From Woeseiaceae bacterium (lineage in GTDB: Bacteria > Pseudomonadota > Gammaproteobacteria > Steroidobacterales > Woeseiaceae): 47,399 nt of DNA. The notes beneath the pieces are model-generated. The model did no database searches. It was not told the origin of the DNA and was given only the letters and a program-made list of their open reading frames with translations. Shown here one piece after another: positions 6,461 through 16,561 of this stretch. Both the position numbers and the translations under genes were made by a program. The first letter of the stretch is position 1; every line of letters starts with the position of its first letter. Where the stretch lies: contig JAHEFE010000020.1 in NCBI GenBank assembly GCA_024640365.1, positions 1-47,399 on the forward strand, in the 5' to 3' direction.

Positions 6461-7231
6461 TCATGAGTTCAAAAAAATCGCCGTGATCATGAAGTCAAAA
6501 ATTAGTACGGCTATCGCCGTTTTTACGACTGAACGAGTCGTCGCGCGCCCTACTCCCTCCGCAGTTGGAACAGCATGATAGCCTTCCCATACGGCCAGTA
6601 GGCTCGCGATTATCCCGAATACAATACTCTTGATAATGCCTTCCCGGATATCACCCGGTTCCACATTGACCTGCATCTGCTCCCAAAAAGCGCCAAAATC
6701 GACACCGAGCAAAACCACGCTGACGACATAGGCACCAAGCAGACCCACCATACTGAAAACAGCGGCCAACATAGGCATCGATATAACACCGCCAAGAAAC
6801 CTTGGCACCAGAACCCGGTTAATCGGGTTGATCGCCATCATTTCCATCGCTGACAGTTGATCAGTCGCTTTCATCAAACCGATTTCCGACGACAGCGCGG
6901 TCCCGGCCCGCCCCGCAAATAGCAATGCTGTGACAACCGGACCCAATTCTTTCACCAGTGACAAGGCGGCCACCGCCCCTACAGAATCCGCCGCATTAAA
7001 TTTCACCAGGCTGTCATACCCTTGCAGGCCGAGTACGCCGCCGACGAAAAATCCACTGACCATGATAATGACCAGTGACAAGGCACCCGTGTTAAAGATT
7101 TGCTGGACAACCAGGCTGAATCGGTTGACGAGAATACTGGGCGAACCGGCCAGTAGCCGCAGAAAGAAGAATTGCAACGCACCGAAAGTTCGTAAAAAAC
7201 CAATCAGGGAATAATAGAGATCGCGAATCAT
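6461..7231 (-). CDS. mlaE: MlaE, permease of the Mla phospholipid transporter
   Basis: This 256-residue inner-membrane permease of the MlaE/YrbE family has about five hydrophobic segments. Signature stretches are FFVGGVLGLQGYDSLVKF, ALSLVKELGPVVTALLFAGR, GTALSSEIGLMKATDQLSAM and INRVLVPRFLGGVISMPML. The glutamate-rich region SSEIGLMKATDQLSAMEMM contains the coupling-helix contact for the ATPase MlaF. It starts 6 bases after mlaF stops, indicating co-translation. Confidence 0.97.
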   Translation of the reverse strand: MIRDLYYSLIGFLRTFGALQFFFLRLLAGSPSILVNRFSLVVQQIFNTGALSLVIIMVSGFFVGGVLGLQGYDSLVKFNAADSVGAVAALSLVKELGPVVTALLFAGRAGTALSSEIGLMKATDQLSAMEMMAINPINRVLVPRFLGGVISMPMLAAVFSMVGLLGAYVVSVVLLGVDFGAFWEQMQVNVEPGDIREGIIKSIVFGIIASLLAVWEGYHAVPTAEGVGRATTRSVVKTAIAVLIFDFMITAIFLNS

Positions 7232-7237
7232 GCTCGA

Positions 7238-8053
7238 TCAGCCCCCGTCTCTGCCGAGCAACTGTTCAGTATAATCTGGAGCCGCAAAATGAAACGGTAC
7301 CGGTCCATCAGCCATTCCGTGCATGAACTGACGAACAATTTCTGACTGTGCCTTGTGCAATTCATCGGGACGACCGAATGCTGCCACGTGACCGTCAGAA
7401 ATAAGGTAACTGCAATCAGCCACTGTGTTGATTTCCTGAACGTCGTGACTAACTACAATACTGGAAATGCCCAGCGCATCATTCATCCGCCGCACCAATC
7501 GGACAATGACGCCCATTGAAATTGGGTCAAGACCGACAAAGGGCTCGTCGTAAATTATGATTTCGGGATCCATCACCATTGCCCGCGCCAATGCCACCCG
7601 CCTGGCCATGCCCCCGGACAGTTCTTCTGGCATCATGTCCGCCGCGCCGCGTAAGCCAACAGCGTGCAACTTGGTCAGGACGATATGCCGAATCAGTCGA
7701 TCCGGCAGATCCGTATGCTCTCGCAATGGAAACGCGACGTTCTCGAATACGTTCAGGTCGGTCAGCAGCGCACCATTTTGAAACAACATGCCGAAACGCT
7801 TACGCAGCTGGTACAGCTCTTTGGTGCTTAGCTGAGATATATCCTGGCCGTCGATCAGTATTACGCCCTTGTCAGGCAGCAACTGCCTCGTAATCAAACG
7901 CAGCAAAGTTGTTTTGCCCGTGCCGCTCGGCCCCATGATCGCCGTGACTTGTCCACGCATAATATTGACATTCAAATTCTTGAATATCATGCGTTGACCT
8001 CTTGAATAATCAAGGTCACGGATTTCGATTAATGCTTGAGGATTACTGCTCAT
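7238..8053 (-). CDS. mlaF: MlaF, ATPase of the Mla phospholipid transporter
   Basis: This 271-residue ABC ATPase is the first gene of mlaFEDCB. Walker A GPSGTGKTT is at 41-49, the Q-loop at LFQNGALL (about 90-97), the signature ELSGGMARR at about 144-152 and Walker B IIIYDEP at about 166-172, with the H-loop in VVSHDVQEI. The C-terminal extension beyond residue 240 matches the MlaF tail that wraps onto the neighbouring MlaF and MlaB. It powers phospholipid movement between the outer and inner membrane. The promoter must lie in 8054-8382, shared with the divergent SUF operon. Confidence 0.97.
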   Translation of the reverse strand: MSSNPQALIEIRDLDYSRGQRMIFKNLNVNIMRGQVTAIMGPSGTGKTTLLRLITRQLLPDKGVILIDGQDISQLSTKELYQLRKRFGMLFQNGALLTDLNVFENVAFPLREHTDLPDRLIRHIVLTKLHAVGLRGAADMMPEELSGGMARRVALARAMVMDPEIIIYDEPFVGLDPISMGVIVRLVRRMNDALGISSIVVSHDVQEINTVADCSYLISDGHVAAFGRPDELHKAQSEIVRQFMHGMADGPVPFHFAAPDYTEQLLGRDGG

Positions 8054-8382
8054 ACGCTCAACTTCTAATACAACACGCGCGGGACATCAACCTGAAAAAA
8101 TGGCCGCGGTAAGGCCCGGCAACTTAATTCGAAAGCCGGATCTGAGAGACTCGTGCCGAAATTTACTGTCAATCGACTTCAAACCGGCCCTTGGAGTCCC
8201 CTGATTTCCTCCGAGCCGGTTTATAAAGGCTCTCTCTGCCGGAGCAGTGAACAGCAGCCGGCAAGAGGCTGCATAGGATAACAAAAAAGGCGAACGACAG
8301 TGCCGCTGTGTGCTGCGAACACTAGTCGAATCGGTCAAATAGTACTAAAATAGTCCCCTATCTAATGGCCGGAGGCTAACGC
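8054..8382. other. Divergent promoter region between mlaF and the SUF operon
   Basis: These 329 bases carry no convincing gene. They hold the start regions of mlaF (minus) and the Rrf2 regulator gene (plus). A short inverted repeat GAGCC/GGCTC lies at 8213-8217/8228-8232. The most informative part is the IscR-type site candidate at 8344-8361. Confidence 0.6.
8344..8361 (+). promoter_or_regulatory. Candidate IscR type-1-like operator and -10 box of the SUF operon
   Basis: The stretch contains ACTAAAATAGTC followed by CCCTAT. This agrees with the right half and centre of the E. coli IscR type-1 consensus (ACTRWWWYAGTC, then STAT). The left outer half is poor. TAAAAT at 8346-8351 is a plausible -10 box inside the site, so binding by an Rrf2 regulator would block transcription. 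The regulator gene begins at 8383 with GGAGG at 8371-8375. Confidence 0.55.
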
Positions 8383-8844
8383 ATGCTGAGAATGAGTAAA
8401 CTGACTGACTACGGTACTGTGGTTCTGGCGCACCTTGCCAACCATCAGGACAGCCTGGTTAGCGCCTCAGATGTCTCCGCAACTACGGGTATTGCCCTGC
8501 CAACTGTTAGCAAACTGCTGAAAGCGCTGACTCGCGCAGGGCTTGCCAACGCCCAGCGCGGCGCACACGGTGGCTACCGCCTCGCTCGCACTCCGGACAA
8601 AATCAGCGCCGCCGAAGTTATCGATGCGCTGGAAGGACCGGTTTCAATTACCGAATGCAGCGCCACTGATAGCCAGTGCGATTACGAATCAAACTGCAAT
8701 GTGGGCAGTGCCTGGCAGCGGGTTAACGTCGCTATTCGAAGAGCCCTGGACGAAGTCAGTCTTGCGGATCTATTACGGACCCACAGCAAACCACCCAAAT
8801 TCAGTTTTTCCGGAATTCCAGTTGCCATGGTGCACAAGGACTAA
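8383..8844 (+). CDS. Rrf2-family SUF operon regulator
   Basis: This 153-residue protein is an Rrf2/IscR-type winged-helix repressor of the kind that heads SUF operons in Xanthomonadales and relatives. The helix-turn-helix lies in about residues 25-67 (VSASDVSATTGIALPTVSK, then AQRGAHGGYRLAR). Three cysteines at 92, 99 and 105 have spacing CX6CX5C, close to the CX5CX5C that binds a [2Fe-2S] cluster in IscR. It therefore probably senses cluster supply and represses its own operon, consistent with the site at 8344-8361. A strong GGAGG precedes the ATG by seven bases. It ends 6 bases before sufB. Confidence 0.92.
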   Translation: MLRMSKLTDYGTVVLAHLANHQDSLVSASDVSATTGIALPTVSKLLKALTRAGLANAQRGAHGGYRLARTPDKISAAEVIDALEGPVSITECSATDSQCDYESNCNVGSAWQRVNVAIRRALDEVSLADLLRTHSKPPKFSFSGIPVAMVHKD

Positions 8845-8850
8845 AGTTAG

Positions 8851-10299
8851 ATGGCGAATGACACCAACAATATCGACTCGTTCGTTAACCGGCGTTACGA
8901 GCACGGATTCATCACCGATATCGAAATGGACTCGCTGCCCCCAGGGCTGGACGAGGACATCATTCGTGCCCTGTCGGCGCGTAAAAAAGAACCCGAGTTC
9001 ATGCTCGAATGGCGGCTCAAGGCCTATCGCCACTGGTTGACGTTAAAAGAACCGGAATGGGCTCATGTGCATTACCCAAAGATCGACTATCAGGCCATCT
9101 CGTACTATGCGGCACCCAAATCCGATGCTGACAAGCCAAAGAGCCTTGATGAGGTCGATCCAAAATTACTTGAGACCTACGAAAAGCTCGGAATTCCTCT
9201 GCATGAAAGAGCGAGGCTGGCAGGCGTTGCGGTCGATGCCGTATTCGACAGCGTGTCGGTCACGACCACGTTCAAGGACAAGCTCGCAGAGGCCGGCGTT
9301 ATTTTTTGCCCTTTCTCAGAAGCCGTTGCCAAGCACCCCGAGCTGATCAAAAAGTACCTGGGCACAGTAGTGCCGCAACGCGACAACTTCTTCGCCGCTC
9401 TAAACTCGGCCGTCTTTAGCGAAGGGTCCTTTGTATACATCCCCAAAGGTGTCCGCTGCCCGATGGAGCTGTCCACTTACTTCCGTATTAACGCCGCCAA
9501 CACGGGTCAGTTCGAACGCACCCTCATCATCGCCGACGAAGGCAGCTACGTCAGTTATCTGGAAGGTTGTACGGCACCCATGCGTGACGAAAACCAGCTG
9601 CATGCGGCGGTCGTCGAACTGGTGGCTTTAAGAGATGCGGAGATCAAATACTCAACCGTGCAGAACTGGTATCCCGGCGACGAAAATGGCAAGGGTGGTA
9701 TTTACAATTTCGTCACCAAGCGTGGTGATTGCCGCGGCGCGAATTCGAAAATCTCCTGGACCCAGGTCGAGACCGGATCTGCAATCACCTGGAAATATCC
9801 GAGCTGCGTATTGCGTGGTGAAAACTCAGTCGGAGAATTCTATTCAGTTGCGGTGGCCAATAATATGCAACAAGCCGACACCGGCACGAAGATGATCCAT
9901 ATCGGCCGCAATACTCGCAGCACAATTGTTTCCAAGGGCATATCTGCGGGTAAAGCACAAAACGCCTATCGCGGGCTCGTCAAGATAATGCCGCAGGCAC
10001 ATAACGCCCGGAACCACACCCAATGCGATTCGCTACTCGTTGGGAAAGAATGCGGCGCGCACACATTCCCGTATATGGAAGTCAAAAATCCCAGCGCAAA
10101 AATAGAACATGAAGCGACAACCTCGAAAATTTCTGCCGACCAGTTGTTTTATTGCCGGCAACGCGGACTTTCTGAGGAAGACGCCGTGAACATGATCGTG
10201 AATGGTTTTTGCAAGGAAGTATTCAAAGAATTACCCATGGAATTTGCCGTCGAGGCACAGGCCTTGTTGAACGTCAGCCTCGAAGGGGCCGTCGGCTAA
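8851..10299 (+). CDS. sufB: SufB, Fe-S cluster scaffold subunit
   Basis: This 482-residue SufB (E. coli 495) is the central scaffold of the SufBC2D complex, on which clusters form from sulfide and iron. The beta-helix core and family motifs are clear: [57 protein letters not shown] and [19 protein letters not shown]. The conserved cysteine in NHTQCDSLL corresponds to the sulfur-accepting Cys405 of E. coli SufB, and [12 protein letters not shown] carries the histidine of the SufD interface. It is the second gene of the operon. Confidence 0.97.
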   Translation: MANDTNNIDSFVNRRYEHGFITDIEMDSLPPGLDEDIIRALSARKKEPEFMLEWRLKAYRHWLTLKEPEWAHVHYPKIDYQAISYYAAPKSDADKPKSLDEVDPKLLETYEKLGIPLHERARLAGVAVDAVFDSVSVTTTFKDKLAEAGVIFCPFSEAVAKHPELIKKYLGTVVPQRDNFFAALNSAVFSEGSFVYIPKGVRCPMELSTYFRINAANTGQFERTLIIADEGSYVSYLEGCTAPMRDENQLHAAVVELVALRDAEIKYSTVQNWYPGDENGKGGIYNFVTKRGDCRGANSKISWTQVETGSAITWKYPSCVLRGENSVGEFYSVAVANNMQQADTGTKMIHIGRNTRSTIVSKGISAGKAQNAYRGLVKIMPQAHNARNHTQCDSLLVGKECGAHTFPYMEVKNPSAKIEHEATTSKISADQLFYCRQRGLSEEDAVNMIVNGFCKEVFKELPMEFAVEAQALLNVSLEGAVG

Positions 10300-10329
10300 C
10301 TTGGCACGACAGACTACGGATTATTAGCT

Positions 10330-11082
10330 ATGTTAAAAATTAGAAACCTGCACGCCAGCATCAAGGGCACGGAAATCCTCAAGGGTCTATCCCTTGAAGT
10401 CAATGCAGGCGAAGTGCACGCCATCATGGGACCCAACGGTTCGGGCAAGAGCACCCTCGCCCAGGTAATTGCAGGTCATGTCGATTATGAGGTCACCTCC
10501 GGCAGCGTCACATACCAGGGCAAAGACCTGTTGGACCTGGCGCCAGAAATGCGGGCACGCGAAGGCATATTCCTGGGGTTCCAGTATCCAGTGGAAATTC
10601 CTGGCGTTAATAACACCTATCTGTTGAAAGCTGCACTCAATGCCAAGCGTAAACACCTGGGCCTCCCCGAAGTCGACGCGTATGAATTCATGAAATTGAT
10701 ACGTGAGAAGATGAAGCTTATGGAAATGGATCCAAGCTTCCTGAAGCGTGGCGTAAACGAAGGCTTTTCTGGCGGCGAGAAAAAACGCAACGAAATTCTA
10801 CAGATGGCATTACTCGAACCTACCCTCGCGGTGCTCGACGAAACCGATTCGGGTTTAGACATTGATGCACTCAAAGTCGTAGCCAATGGCGTCAACACGC
10901 TGCGCAGTCCAGAACGTGGCATCATTTTGGTAACTCATTACCAGCGCTTGCTCGACTACATTGAACCGGACCACGTCCATGTACTGTCTGGCGGCCGCAT
11001 CATTCGTTCTGGCGACAAGTCGTTGGCCCATGACCTTGAAGAACGCGGCTACGACTGGTTAAGCGAGGCCGTTAGCGCATGA
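10330..11082 (+). CDS. sufC: SufC, ATPase of the SufBCD complex
   Basis: This 250-residue ABC-type ATPase (E. coli 248) binds SufB and SufD and drives the conformational change needed for cluster assembly. Walker A is GPNGSGKST (34-42), the signature is [12 protein letters not shown] and Walker B is [12 protein letters not shown], with the extra acidic residue typical of SufC. The H-loop is in [13 protein letters not shown]. It overlaps sufD by four bases (ATGA), so the two are translationally coupled. Confidence 0.98.
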   Translation: MLKIRNLHASIKGTEILKGLSLEVNAGEVHAIMGPNGSGKSTLAQVIAGHVDYEVTSGSVTYQGKDLLDLAPEMRAREGIFLGFQYPVEIPGVNNTYLLKAALNAKRKHLGLPEVDAYEFMKLIREKMKLMEMDPSFLKRGVNEGFSGGEKKRNEILQMALLEPTLAVLDETDSGLDIDALKVVANGVNTLRSPERGIILVTHYQRLLDYIEPDHVHVLSGGRIIRSGDKSLAHDLEERGYDWLSEAVSA

Positions 11083-12377
11083 GCACCGAGTTTTCTGCCG
11101 AGACGGAACTGCGAAGCGCCGTAGAGCGCCTCCCAGCTAACAGTCTCAAGCCCTTGCGCCAAAGCGCGCTAACCGGGTTTCTCAAGACAGGTTTCCCTGG
11201 CGTGAAACAGGAAGACTGGCGCTACACCAACCTGCAAGCCGCTGTCACGCTCAGTCAGCGTTGGCTCTCTGCGGACAGGGGCAGCATTAAAAAGCTGCCC
11301 GACTCTGCGGCAAGTGTCCTGCAGCAACTGCAGGAACAAATTGAAGCCGATTGGATCGTCGTCGCCAGTGGACAAGCCTTTCTCGACGGCAGCACGATCA
11401 GTGATGCCGATATTAGCGTGCGACTGCTCAGTACTGACCCTCAGGCAGCAGAGCAGATCAACACCGCTGACCCGTTGTCGTCTTTTAACGCCGCCCTGAT
11501 GACAGATGGCCTGGTCATTCGCATTGCTTCAAATTCAGTCATTAAAAGACCAGTTGCAATACTTCTGTTTGACGACAGCGATACAGCTGCCGCACTCAGC
11601 AACGCCCGCATTGTTATCGATGCCGGCGTAAACTCGTCGTGCCAACTGCTCGAGATCCATCGCTCGCACGGTGCCGCCGAACAATTTTCAAATACGGTCA
11701 GTCAGGTCAATCTACAAGCTGGCAGCACGGTCGCGCTGACTAGGATTCAGGATCGCGAAGCGCACCACCTGCACACGGGTCGCGTTGCTGCGCGAATCGG
11801 GGCTGACGCCAGCTTCAACATCACGAGCATTGATATAGGTGGCGCGCTGATTCGCAATGACGTTGCAATAGATCTAGCGGAAGCAGGTGCGGATGTCACC
11901 ATGAACGGTCTCTATCTCGCCAGCGACAATCAGCACATTGACAATCACACAAGGGTCGATCATCGCGTTGGCCCCAGCACCAGCTCTGAAGAATACCGTG
12001 GATTATTGAACGGCAATGCCCGTTGCGTGTTCAACGGCAAGGCAGTTGTGCATATTGGTGCGGATGGCAGCGATGCGCAGCAGTCCAATCACAATCTTTT
12101 GATGTCTGACAAAGCAGAAATCGATACCAAACCTGAACTTGAAATCTATGCCGACGAAGTCAAATGCAGTCACGGCGCAACCGTCGGTCAACTGGATCCT
12201 GTGTCTTTGTTCTACCTGCGCTCGCGCGGTCTCGACAAAGACCAGGCGACGCGAATTCTGACGTCAGCATTCGCCACAAAAATTATCGAGGAATCGCCGG
12301 TCGCGGCAGCGCATGACTATCTGCAGCAACGATCCAAAGCATGTCTTGAGAGGATTATTGCGGGAGACAGCAAGTGA
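11079..12377 (+). CDS. sufD: SufD, Fe-S scaffold complex subunit
   Basis: This 432-residue SufD (E. coli 423) is a SufB paralogue that pairs with SufB through the beta-helix and takes part in iron acquisition. The N-terminus has [18 protein letters not shown], the core VINRP-like segment reads [12 protein letters not shown], and the C-terminal helices contain the SufB/SufD signature [20 protein letters not shown]. The conserved histidine in CSHGA matches His360 of E. coli SufD at the cluster interface. Start codon overlaps the sufC stop; its own stop overlaps the sufS start. Confidence 0.96.
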   Translation: MSTEFSAETELRSAVERLPANSLKPLRQSALTGFLKTGFPGVKQEDWRYTNLQAAVTLSQRWLSADRGSIKKLPDSAASVLQQLQEQIEADWIVVASGQAFLDGSTISDADISVRLLSTDPQAAEQINTADPLSSFNAALMTDGLVIRIASNSVIKRPVAILLFDDSDTAAALSNARIVIDAGVNSSCQLLEIHRSHGAAEQFSNTVSQVNLQAGSTVALTRIQDREAHHLHTGRVAARIGADASFNITSIDIGGALIRNDVAIDLAEAGADVTMNGLYLASDNQHIDNHTRVDHRVGPSTSSEEYRGLLNGNARCVFNGKAVVHIGADGSDAQQSNHNLLMSDKAEIDTKPELEIYADEVKCSHGATVGQLDPVSLFYLRSRGLDKDQATRILTSAFATKIIEESPVAAAHDYLQQRSKACLERIIAGDSK

Positions 12378-13591
12378 GCATGACCGATTACCGCAAGGAC
12401 TTCCCTGCACTGCACCAGGAGATCCAGGGGCATCCATTGGTCTACCTCGACAGTGCGGCCTCTGCGCAAGCTCCAAGTGTAGTAATTGATGCGGTAGCCG
12501 AATATCAACGATGCGATCATGCCAACGTGCATCGCGGTGTACATACGTTAAGTCACCGCGCGACCGAAGCGTTCGAAGGTGCGCGTGAGAAAGTACGCAG
12601 CTTTATCAATGCAGCGAAGAGCAGTGAAATCATTTTTACTCGTGGTACTACCGAAGCAATCAACCTGGTAGCCCAGAGCTATTTGCGGCCTATTCTAAAA
12701 TCGGGCGATCAGATTTTGATCACGCACCTGGAGCATCACTCCAACATTGTGCCGTGGCAGCTGGTTTGTGAATTAACAGGCGCGGAACTCGTGGTTGCCC
12801 CCATAAACGATCAGGGCGAACTCAAGCTGGATGCTCTGTATGAGTTGATGAATGACAAGGTGCGGTTGCTAGCTATCGGTCATGTGTCCAATGCGCTCGG
12901 CAGCATCAATCCGATTCAGGACATTATCGCGGAAGCGCGCAAATTCAACATGGCAATACTGGTCGATGGTGCGCAGGCAGTGCCGCACATGAGTGTCGAT
13001 GTTCAGGCCCTCGACTGTGATTTCTACGCATTCTCTGGCCACAAGATGTTCGGCCCCACGGGAACCGGCGTCTTGTATGGCAAGCATGCGCGACTTGAGG
13101 CTATGCCCCCATGGCAGGGTGGCGGTGACATGATCCTGGAAGTCAGTTTCACTCGTACCGTCTATAATGACCTTCCCTACAAGTTTGAAGCTGGTACACC
13201 CAATATCTCGGGCGCTGTCGGCCTGGGTGCTGCGGTCGACTACATCACGGCCATTGGAGCCGAAAATATTGCCCGCTATGAAAACCAATTACTGTCGTAC
13301 CTGAGTGAGCAACTGGCAACGATAGACGGTCTGCAGCTCATCGGCACCGCTGCCAATAAAGCCAGCGTGCAGTCCTTCGTTATTGACGGCATCCATCCGC
13401 ACGACCTCGGCACAATCCTGGATCATCAAGGGGTCGCCATTCGTACCGGCCACCACTGCGCAATGCCAGTCATGGATTTCTTTGCTGTACCCGGTACAGC
13501 ACGAGCATCGCTTGCTTTGTACAACAATCGTGACGACGTCGATAAATTGATTGCTGCAATCCGTATTGCCACGGAGTTGTTTGCCGAATGA
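12374..13591 (+). CDS. sufS: SufS, group II cysteine desulfurase
   Basis: This 405-residue PLP enzyme takes sulfur from cysteine as a persulfide for cluster assembly. The PLP lysine is Lys224 in FSGHKMFGPTG and the catalytic cysteine is Cys362 in RTGHHCAMPVMDFF, the short-loop arrangement of group II enzymes. N-terminal VYLDSAASAQAP and histidine-rich THLEHHSNIVPW are diagnostic. It starts at GTG overlapping the sufD stop (GTGA) and its stop overlaps the sufU ATG. In systems without SufE, SufU accepts the persulfide; here sufU follows directly. Confidence 0.97.
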   Translation: MSMTDYRKDFPALHQEIQGHPLVYLDSAASAQAPSVVIDAVAEYQRCDHANVHRGVHTLSHRATEAFEGAREKVRSFINAAKSSEIIFTRGTTEAINLVAQSYLRPILKSGDQILITHLEHHSNIVPWQLVCELTGAELVVAPINDQGELKLDALYELMNDKVRLLAIGHVSNALGSINPIQDIIAEARKFNMAILVDGAQAVPHMSVDVQALDCDFYAFSGHKMFGPTGTGVLYGKHARLEAMPPWQGGGDMILEVSFTRTVYNDLPYKFEAGTPNISGAVGLGAAVDYITAIGAENIARYENQLLSYLSEQLATIDGLQLIGTAANKASVQSFVIDGIHPHDLGTILDHQGVAIRTGHHCAMPVMDFFAVPGTARASLALYNNRDDVDKLIAAIRIATELFAE

Positions 13592-14067
13592 GCGACGCCA
13601 ACCTCGACATCGAAAACCTGCGCGAACTTTACCGTGAGCTGATCCTCGATCACGCACGTAATCCGCGTAATTTTGAGCGCATGGCCGATGCAACCCACAG
13701 TGCCGAGGGTATAAACCCATTGTGCGGCGATAAGTTGAAACTGTACTTCCGGATCAATGCGGCCAATATAATTGACGATGCCAAATTTGAGGGATCAGGT
13801 TGCGCCATTTCAACCGCATCCGCGTCGATGCTGACTGAATTCGTCCATGGCATGGACATGAATACGGCGCTGCAATACTTTGAACTGCTACAGCAGCGCT
13901 TAACCGCCCCCGACTCACCTGTCGAACACGCGCCTTTGGATCTTGGCAAGTTGCGCGCCTTTGAGGGTGTTCGTGAGTATCCATCGCGCATAAAATGCGC
14001 GACCCTGGCCTGGCATGCACTTCGCTCCGCGGTGCAGTGTGACGACCATCCAGCATCAACCGAGTAA
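13588..14067 (+). CDS. sufU: SufU, sulfur-transfer partner of SufS
   Basis: This 159-residue protein has the IscU-like fold. The ligands are Cys46 and Asp48 (NPLCGD), Cys72 (GSGCAIS) and Cys137 (RIKCATLAW). In SufU these hold zinc and the first or third cysteine accepts sulfur from SufS by ligand exchange. The 18-21-residue insertion before the last cysteine (APDSPVEHAPLDLGKLRAFEGV) is the usual mark separating SufU from IscU. It overlaps sufS by four bases. No sufE or sufA is present in the operon. Confidence 0.95.
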   Translation: MSDANLDIENLRELYRELILDHARNPRNFERMADATHSAEGINPLCGDKLKLYFRINAANIIDDAKFEGSGCAISTASASMLTEFVHGMDMNTALQYFELLQQRLTAPDSPVEHAPLDLGKLRAFEGVREYPSRIKCATLAWHALRSAVQCDDHPASTE

Positions 14068-14074
14068 GAATAAA

Positions 14075-14626
14075 ATGTTTGGACACATGAATGAACCCGT
14101 TTCGCTCTCACGCGATGTAAATGCAGTAATAATCCCGGCCGGTGAAATCGTCACCTTGCGTGAGGGCACGCACGGATTTATTACGCAGGCACTAGGCGGC
14201 AGCTTTACAATCTATGTAGAAGGGAATTTATTTCGAGTTGCGGGCAAAGATGCCGATGCGCTGGGCATGGAACCGATGGAAGCACCGGAAATTCCGGAGA
14301 ACGCCAGTGATAAAGATATTGAAGACGTAATCTGGCAGCAGTTAAGAACCTGCTACGACCCGGAAATTCCTGTGAACATCGTTGATCTCGGACTTATCTA
14401 CCGTTGCGAAGTCGCCCACGACGCTAACGGCGAACGCTCTGTGTCCATCGACATGACCTTAACAGCACCGGGCTGTGGCATGGGTGAAATTCTTGTTCAG
14501 GATGCGCAGGAAAAAGTCGCAATAGTGCCTACAGTAGGAGAGGTATCTATAGAGCTCGTCTTTGATCCACCCTGGAATCCGGAAATGATGTCTGACGAAG
14601 CTCGCTTGCAAACGGGAATGATGTAA
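14075..14626 (+). CDS. sufT: SufT, DUF59 Fe-S maturation protein
   Basis: This is a SufT-type protein of about 183 residues: an N-terminal segment (about 1-75) plus a C-terminal MIP18/DUF59 domain. The DUF59 block is clear in DIEDVIWQQLRTCYDPEIPV, NIVDLGLIYRCEV and MTLTAPGCGMGEILVQDA, with the conserved cysteine in APGCGM. SufT helps transfer clusters to apoproteins in some bacteria. I start it at ATG 14075, 7 bases after sufU stops; a frame extending further back to 14015 would overlap sufU by 53 bases and is less likely, and ATG 14087 is an alternative. It ends the SUF operon. Confidence 0.9.
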   Translation: MFGHMNEPVSLSRDVNAVIIPAGEIVTLREGTHGFITQALGGSFTIYVEGNLFRVAGKDADALGMEPMEAPEIPENASDKDIEDVIWQQLRTCYDPEIPVNIVDLGLIYRCEVAHDANGERSVSIDMTLTAPGCGMGEILVQDAQEKVAIVPTVGEVSIELVFDPPWNPEMMSDEARLQTGMM

Positions 14627-14642
14627 ACAGTAAAAATGTACG

Positions 14643-14662
14643 CCCGGAATTCAAATTCCGGG
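14643..14662. repeat. Inverted repeat after sufT
   Basis: CCCGGAATT and AATTCCGGG-type arms (CCCGGAAT / ATTCCGGG) flank a short AT-rich loop at 14643-14662, between sufT and the SixA gene. It lacks a T run, so it may attenuate rather than terminate SUF operon transcription. Confidence 0.45.
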
Positions 14663-14678
14663 AATTGGTTGCACTATC

Positions 14679-15179
14679 ATGAAGTCACTAACACTGTTAC
14701 GACACGCACAGGCAGATTCAGGCCGCTCGCAATCCAAAGATCTGCAACGCGATCTCAGCATTCAGGGCAAGAAGGATATGGCCAGGATGACGATCAGTAT
14801 GCGGGAGGCGAATGTCCGACCCTCGCTGATCCTAAGCAGTTCTGCCGTACGCACCTGGGAAACGGCCAAAATTGTCGCCGCTGACCTCGGCTATCCGAAT
14901 GAGTTTTTGCAACGGGAAGCGTCGCTATATCTGGCCAATACATCAGAACTGTTGCGCGTTATTGCCGGCCAGGATGATGGCTTTAATCACCTGATGATCG
15001 TGGGCCACAATCCGGGGCTCAGCGATCTTGCGGACTTGCTGGTACCGGGTGCAATACCAAGCTTGCCGGCCGGAGGCTGGATAAGCATCGAATTGGATAC
15101 CAAGAGCTGGGGACTGGTAGATACCTGTACGAGAAAGCTATTGTCGTTTGGCTATCCGTCACAGGACTCTGACGATTAA
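14679..15179 (+). CDS. sixA: SixA-type phosphohistidine phosphatase
   Basis: This 166-residue histidine-phosphatase-superfamily protein has the catalytic motif LLRHAQA at residues 6-12, with the phospho-accepting histidine, and the second histidine in IVGHNPGLSDLAD. An Arg in SSAVRTWETAKIV completes the phosphate pocket. The length fits SixA (161 in E. coli), which dephosphorylates HPt domains and the nitrogen PTS. Many genomes carry a SixA-like protein of unknown substrate, so the substrate here is inference. It is downstream of sufT by 52 bases and converges on sdaA with a 5-base gap. Confidence 0.85.
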   Translation: MKSLTLLRHAQADSGRSQSKDLQRDLSIQGKKDMARMTISMREANVRPSLILSSSAVRTWETAKIVAADLGYPNEFLQREASLYLANTSELLRVIAGQDDGFNHLMIVGHNPGLSDLADLLVPGAIPSLPAGGWISIELDTKSWGLVDTCTRKLLSFGYPSQDSDD

Positions 15180-15184
15180 TTTAC

Positions 15185-16546
15185 CTAACACTCCGGCACG
15201 TTAACCGCTAATCCACCTTTCGACGTTTCTTTATAAACGTGATTCATGTCGTGCCCGGTTTGTTTCATCGTTGCGATAACCTGATCCAGCGACACCTTGT
15301 GCGAGCCATCTCCATGCATTGCCAGGCGGGCAGCGTTTATCGCCTTCATGGCACCCATCGCGTTACGTTCGATGCAGGGAATTTGTACCAGCCCGCCTAT
15401 CGGATCACAGGTGAGTCCAAGGTTATGCTCCATACCAATTTCCGCCGCGTTCTCAACCTGCCAATTCTTGCCCTGCCGAGCGGCAACCAGGCCGGCGGCA
15501 GCCATAGAACAAGCGACCCCAACTTCACCCTGACAGCCCATCTCGGCACCCGAGATCGAAGCGTTCGTCTTGTAGAGTATACCGATAGCCCCGGCCGCCA
15601 ACAGGAAGCGACGCATGCCAGCTTGATCTGCATCCGGAACAAACTTGCGGTAGTACATCAGTACTGCCGGGATAATTCCCGCCGCGCCATTGGTTGGTGA
15701 TGTGACAATCCGTCCCCCGGCCGCATTTTCTTCGTTAACAGCGATGGCAAATGCGTTGACCCAATCTATGGTGTCCAATGCATCCTGCTGATCCCGATCT
15801 TTAAGCACGCGATACATTTTTGCCGCCCGCCGCTTCAAACCAAGGCGACCCGGCAATACACCATCGGTTCGCAGGCCGCGTTCTATGCAGGACTCCATCG
15901 CCGTCCAAAGGTCATCAAGCCGTTGTTCAATAACAGCAGGCTCTTGCCAGGTCGATTCATTACGAAACACCAGCTGATCAATACTGAGTTCATTGTCCCG
16001 GGCATGTGCCAATAAGGTAGTGCCGGAATTAAAAATAAACGGTGGATCACCTGAGAATGCAGGCACTTCCGCCTCATCATTGCGAACAATAAAACCGCCA
16101 CCGATGGAAAAGTAGTCCTCACTAAACAGAGGTTCGCCATTGCTGTCATAGGCGGTGAAGCGCATGCCGTTGGTATGCCGCTGCAGTTCTTCGAGCACAT
16201 TGAACCGAATATCCTCGGCCACATTAAACGGAATCGACTCAACCCCCATTAGCAGCAGTTGGCCGATTTCTTTTACGCCCTCGATGATCACTGGAATCTT
16301 GTTGGGATCGACCTTCTCGGGCTCCTCGCCAGACAAGCCAAGAATAATGGCGGTGTCAGTGGCATGACCCCGACCCGTTAATGCCAGCGAACCGTAAAGA
16401 TCAACCTGTATGCGTGCCACAGGCGCTCGACCACGCTCGCGCAGACGCTGCGCGAACTCGCGAGCCGCTTTCATAGGGCCAACGGTATGCGAACTGGACG
16501 GGCCTATACCGATCTTGAATATCTCAAATATGCTGGTTCCGGACAT
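15185..16546 (-). CDS. sdaA: L-serine ammonia-lyase, iron-sulfur type
   Basis: This 453-residue single-chain enzyme (E. coli SdaA 454) deaminates L-serine to pyruvate and ammonia in the cytoplasm with a [4Fe-4S] cluster. The N-terminal beta domain starts with [19 protein letters not shown], the substrate-pocket signature. The C-terminal alpha domain holds the cluster cysteines in [16 protein letters not shown] and [17 protein letters not shown]. The last residue is cysteine (NVPEC), as in related enzymes where the C-terminal cysteine is a tail-in-mouth cluster ligand. It lies 15 bases downstream of putA on the same strand, likely one transcript for serine and proline use. Confidence 0.96.
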   Translation of the reverse strand: MSGTSIFEIFKIGIGPSSSHTVGPMKAAREFAQRLRERGRAPVARIQVDLYGSLALTGRGHATDTAIILGLSGEEPEKVDPNKIPVIIEGVKEIGQLLLMGVESIPFNVAEDIRFNVLEELQRHTNGMRFTAYDSNGEPLFSEDYFSIGGGFIVRNDEAEVPAFSGDPPFIFNSGTTLLAHARDNELSIDQLVFRNESTWQEPAVIEQRLDDLWTAMESCIERGLRTDGVLPGRLGLKRRAAKMYRVLKDRDQQDALDTIDWVNAFAIAVNEENAAGGRIVTSPTNGAAGIIPAVLMYYRKFVPDADQAGMRRFLLAAGAIGILYKTNASISGAEMGCQGEVGVACSMAAAGLVAARQGKNWQVENAAEIGMEHNLGLTCDPIGGLVQIPCIERNAMGAMKAINAARLAMHGDGSHKVSLDQVIATMKQTGHDMNHVYKETSKGGLAVNVPEC

Positions 16547-16561
16547 ATAGCGATGCCCTGC

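Noticed and set aside
8087-8338. Minus-strand frame of 83 residues upstream of mlaF
   Set aside because: Covers the divergent promoter region, has no family resemblance and no good start signal.
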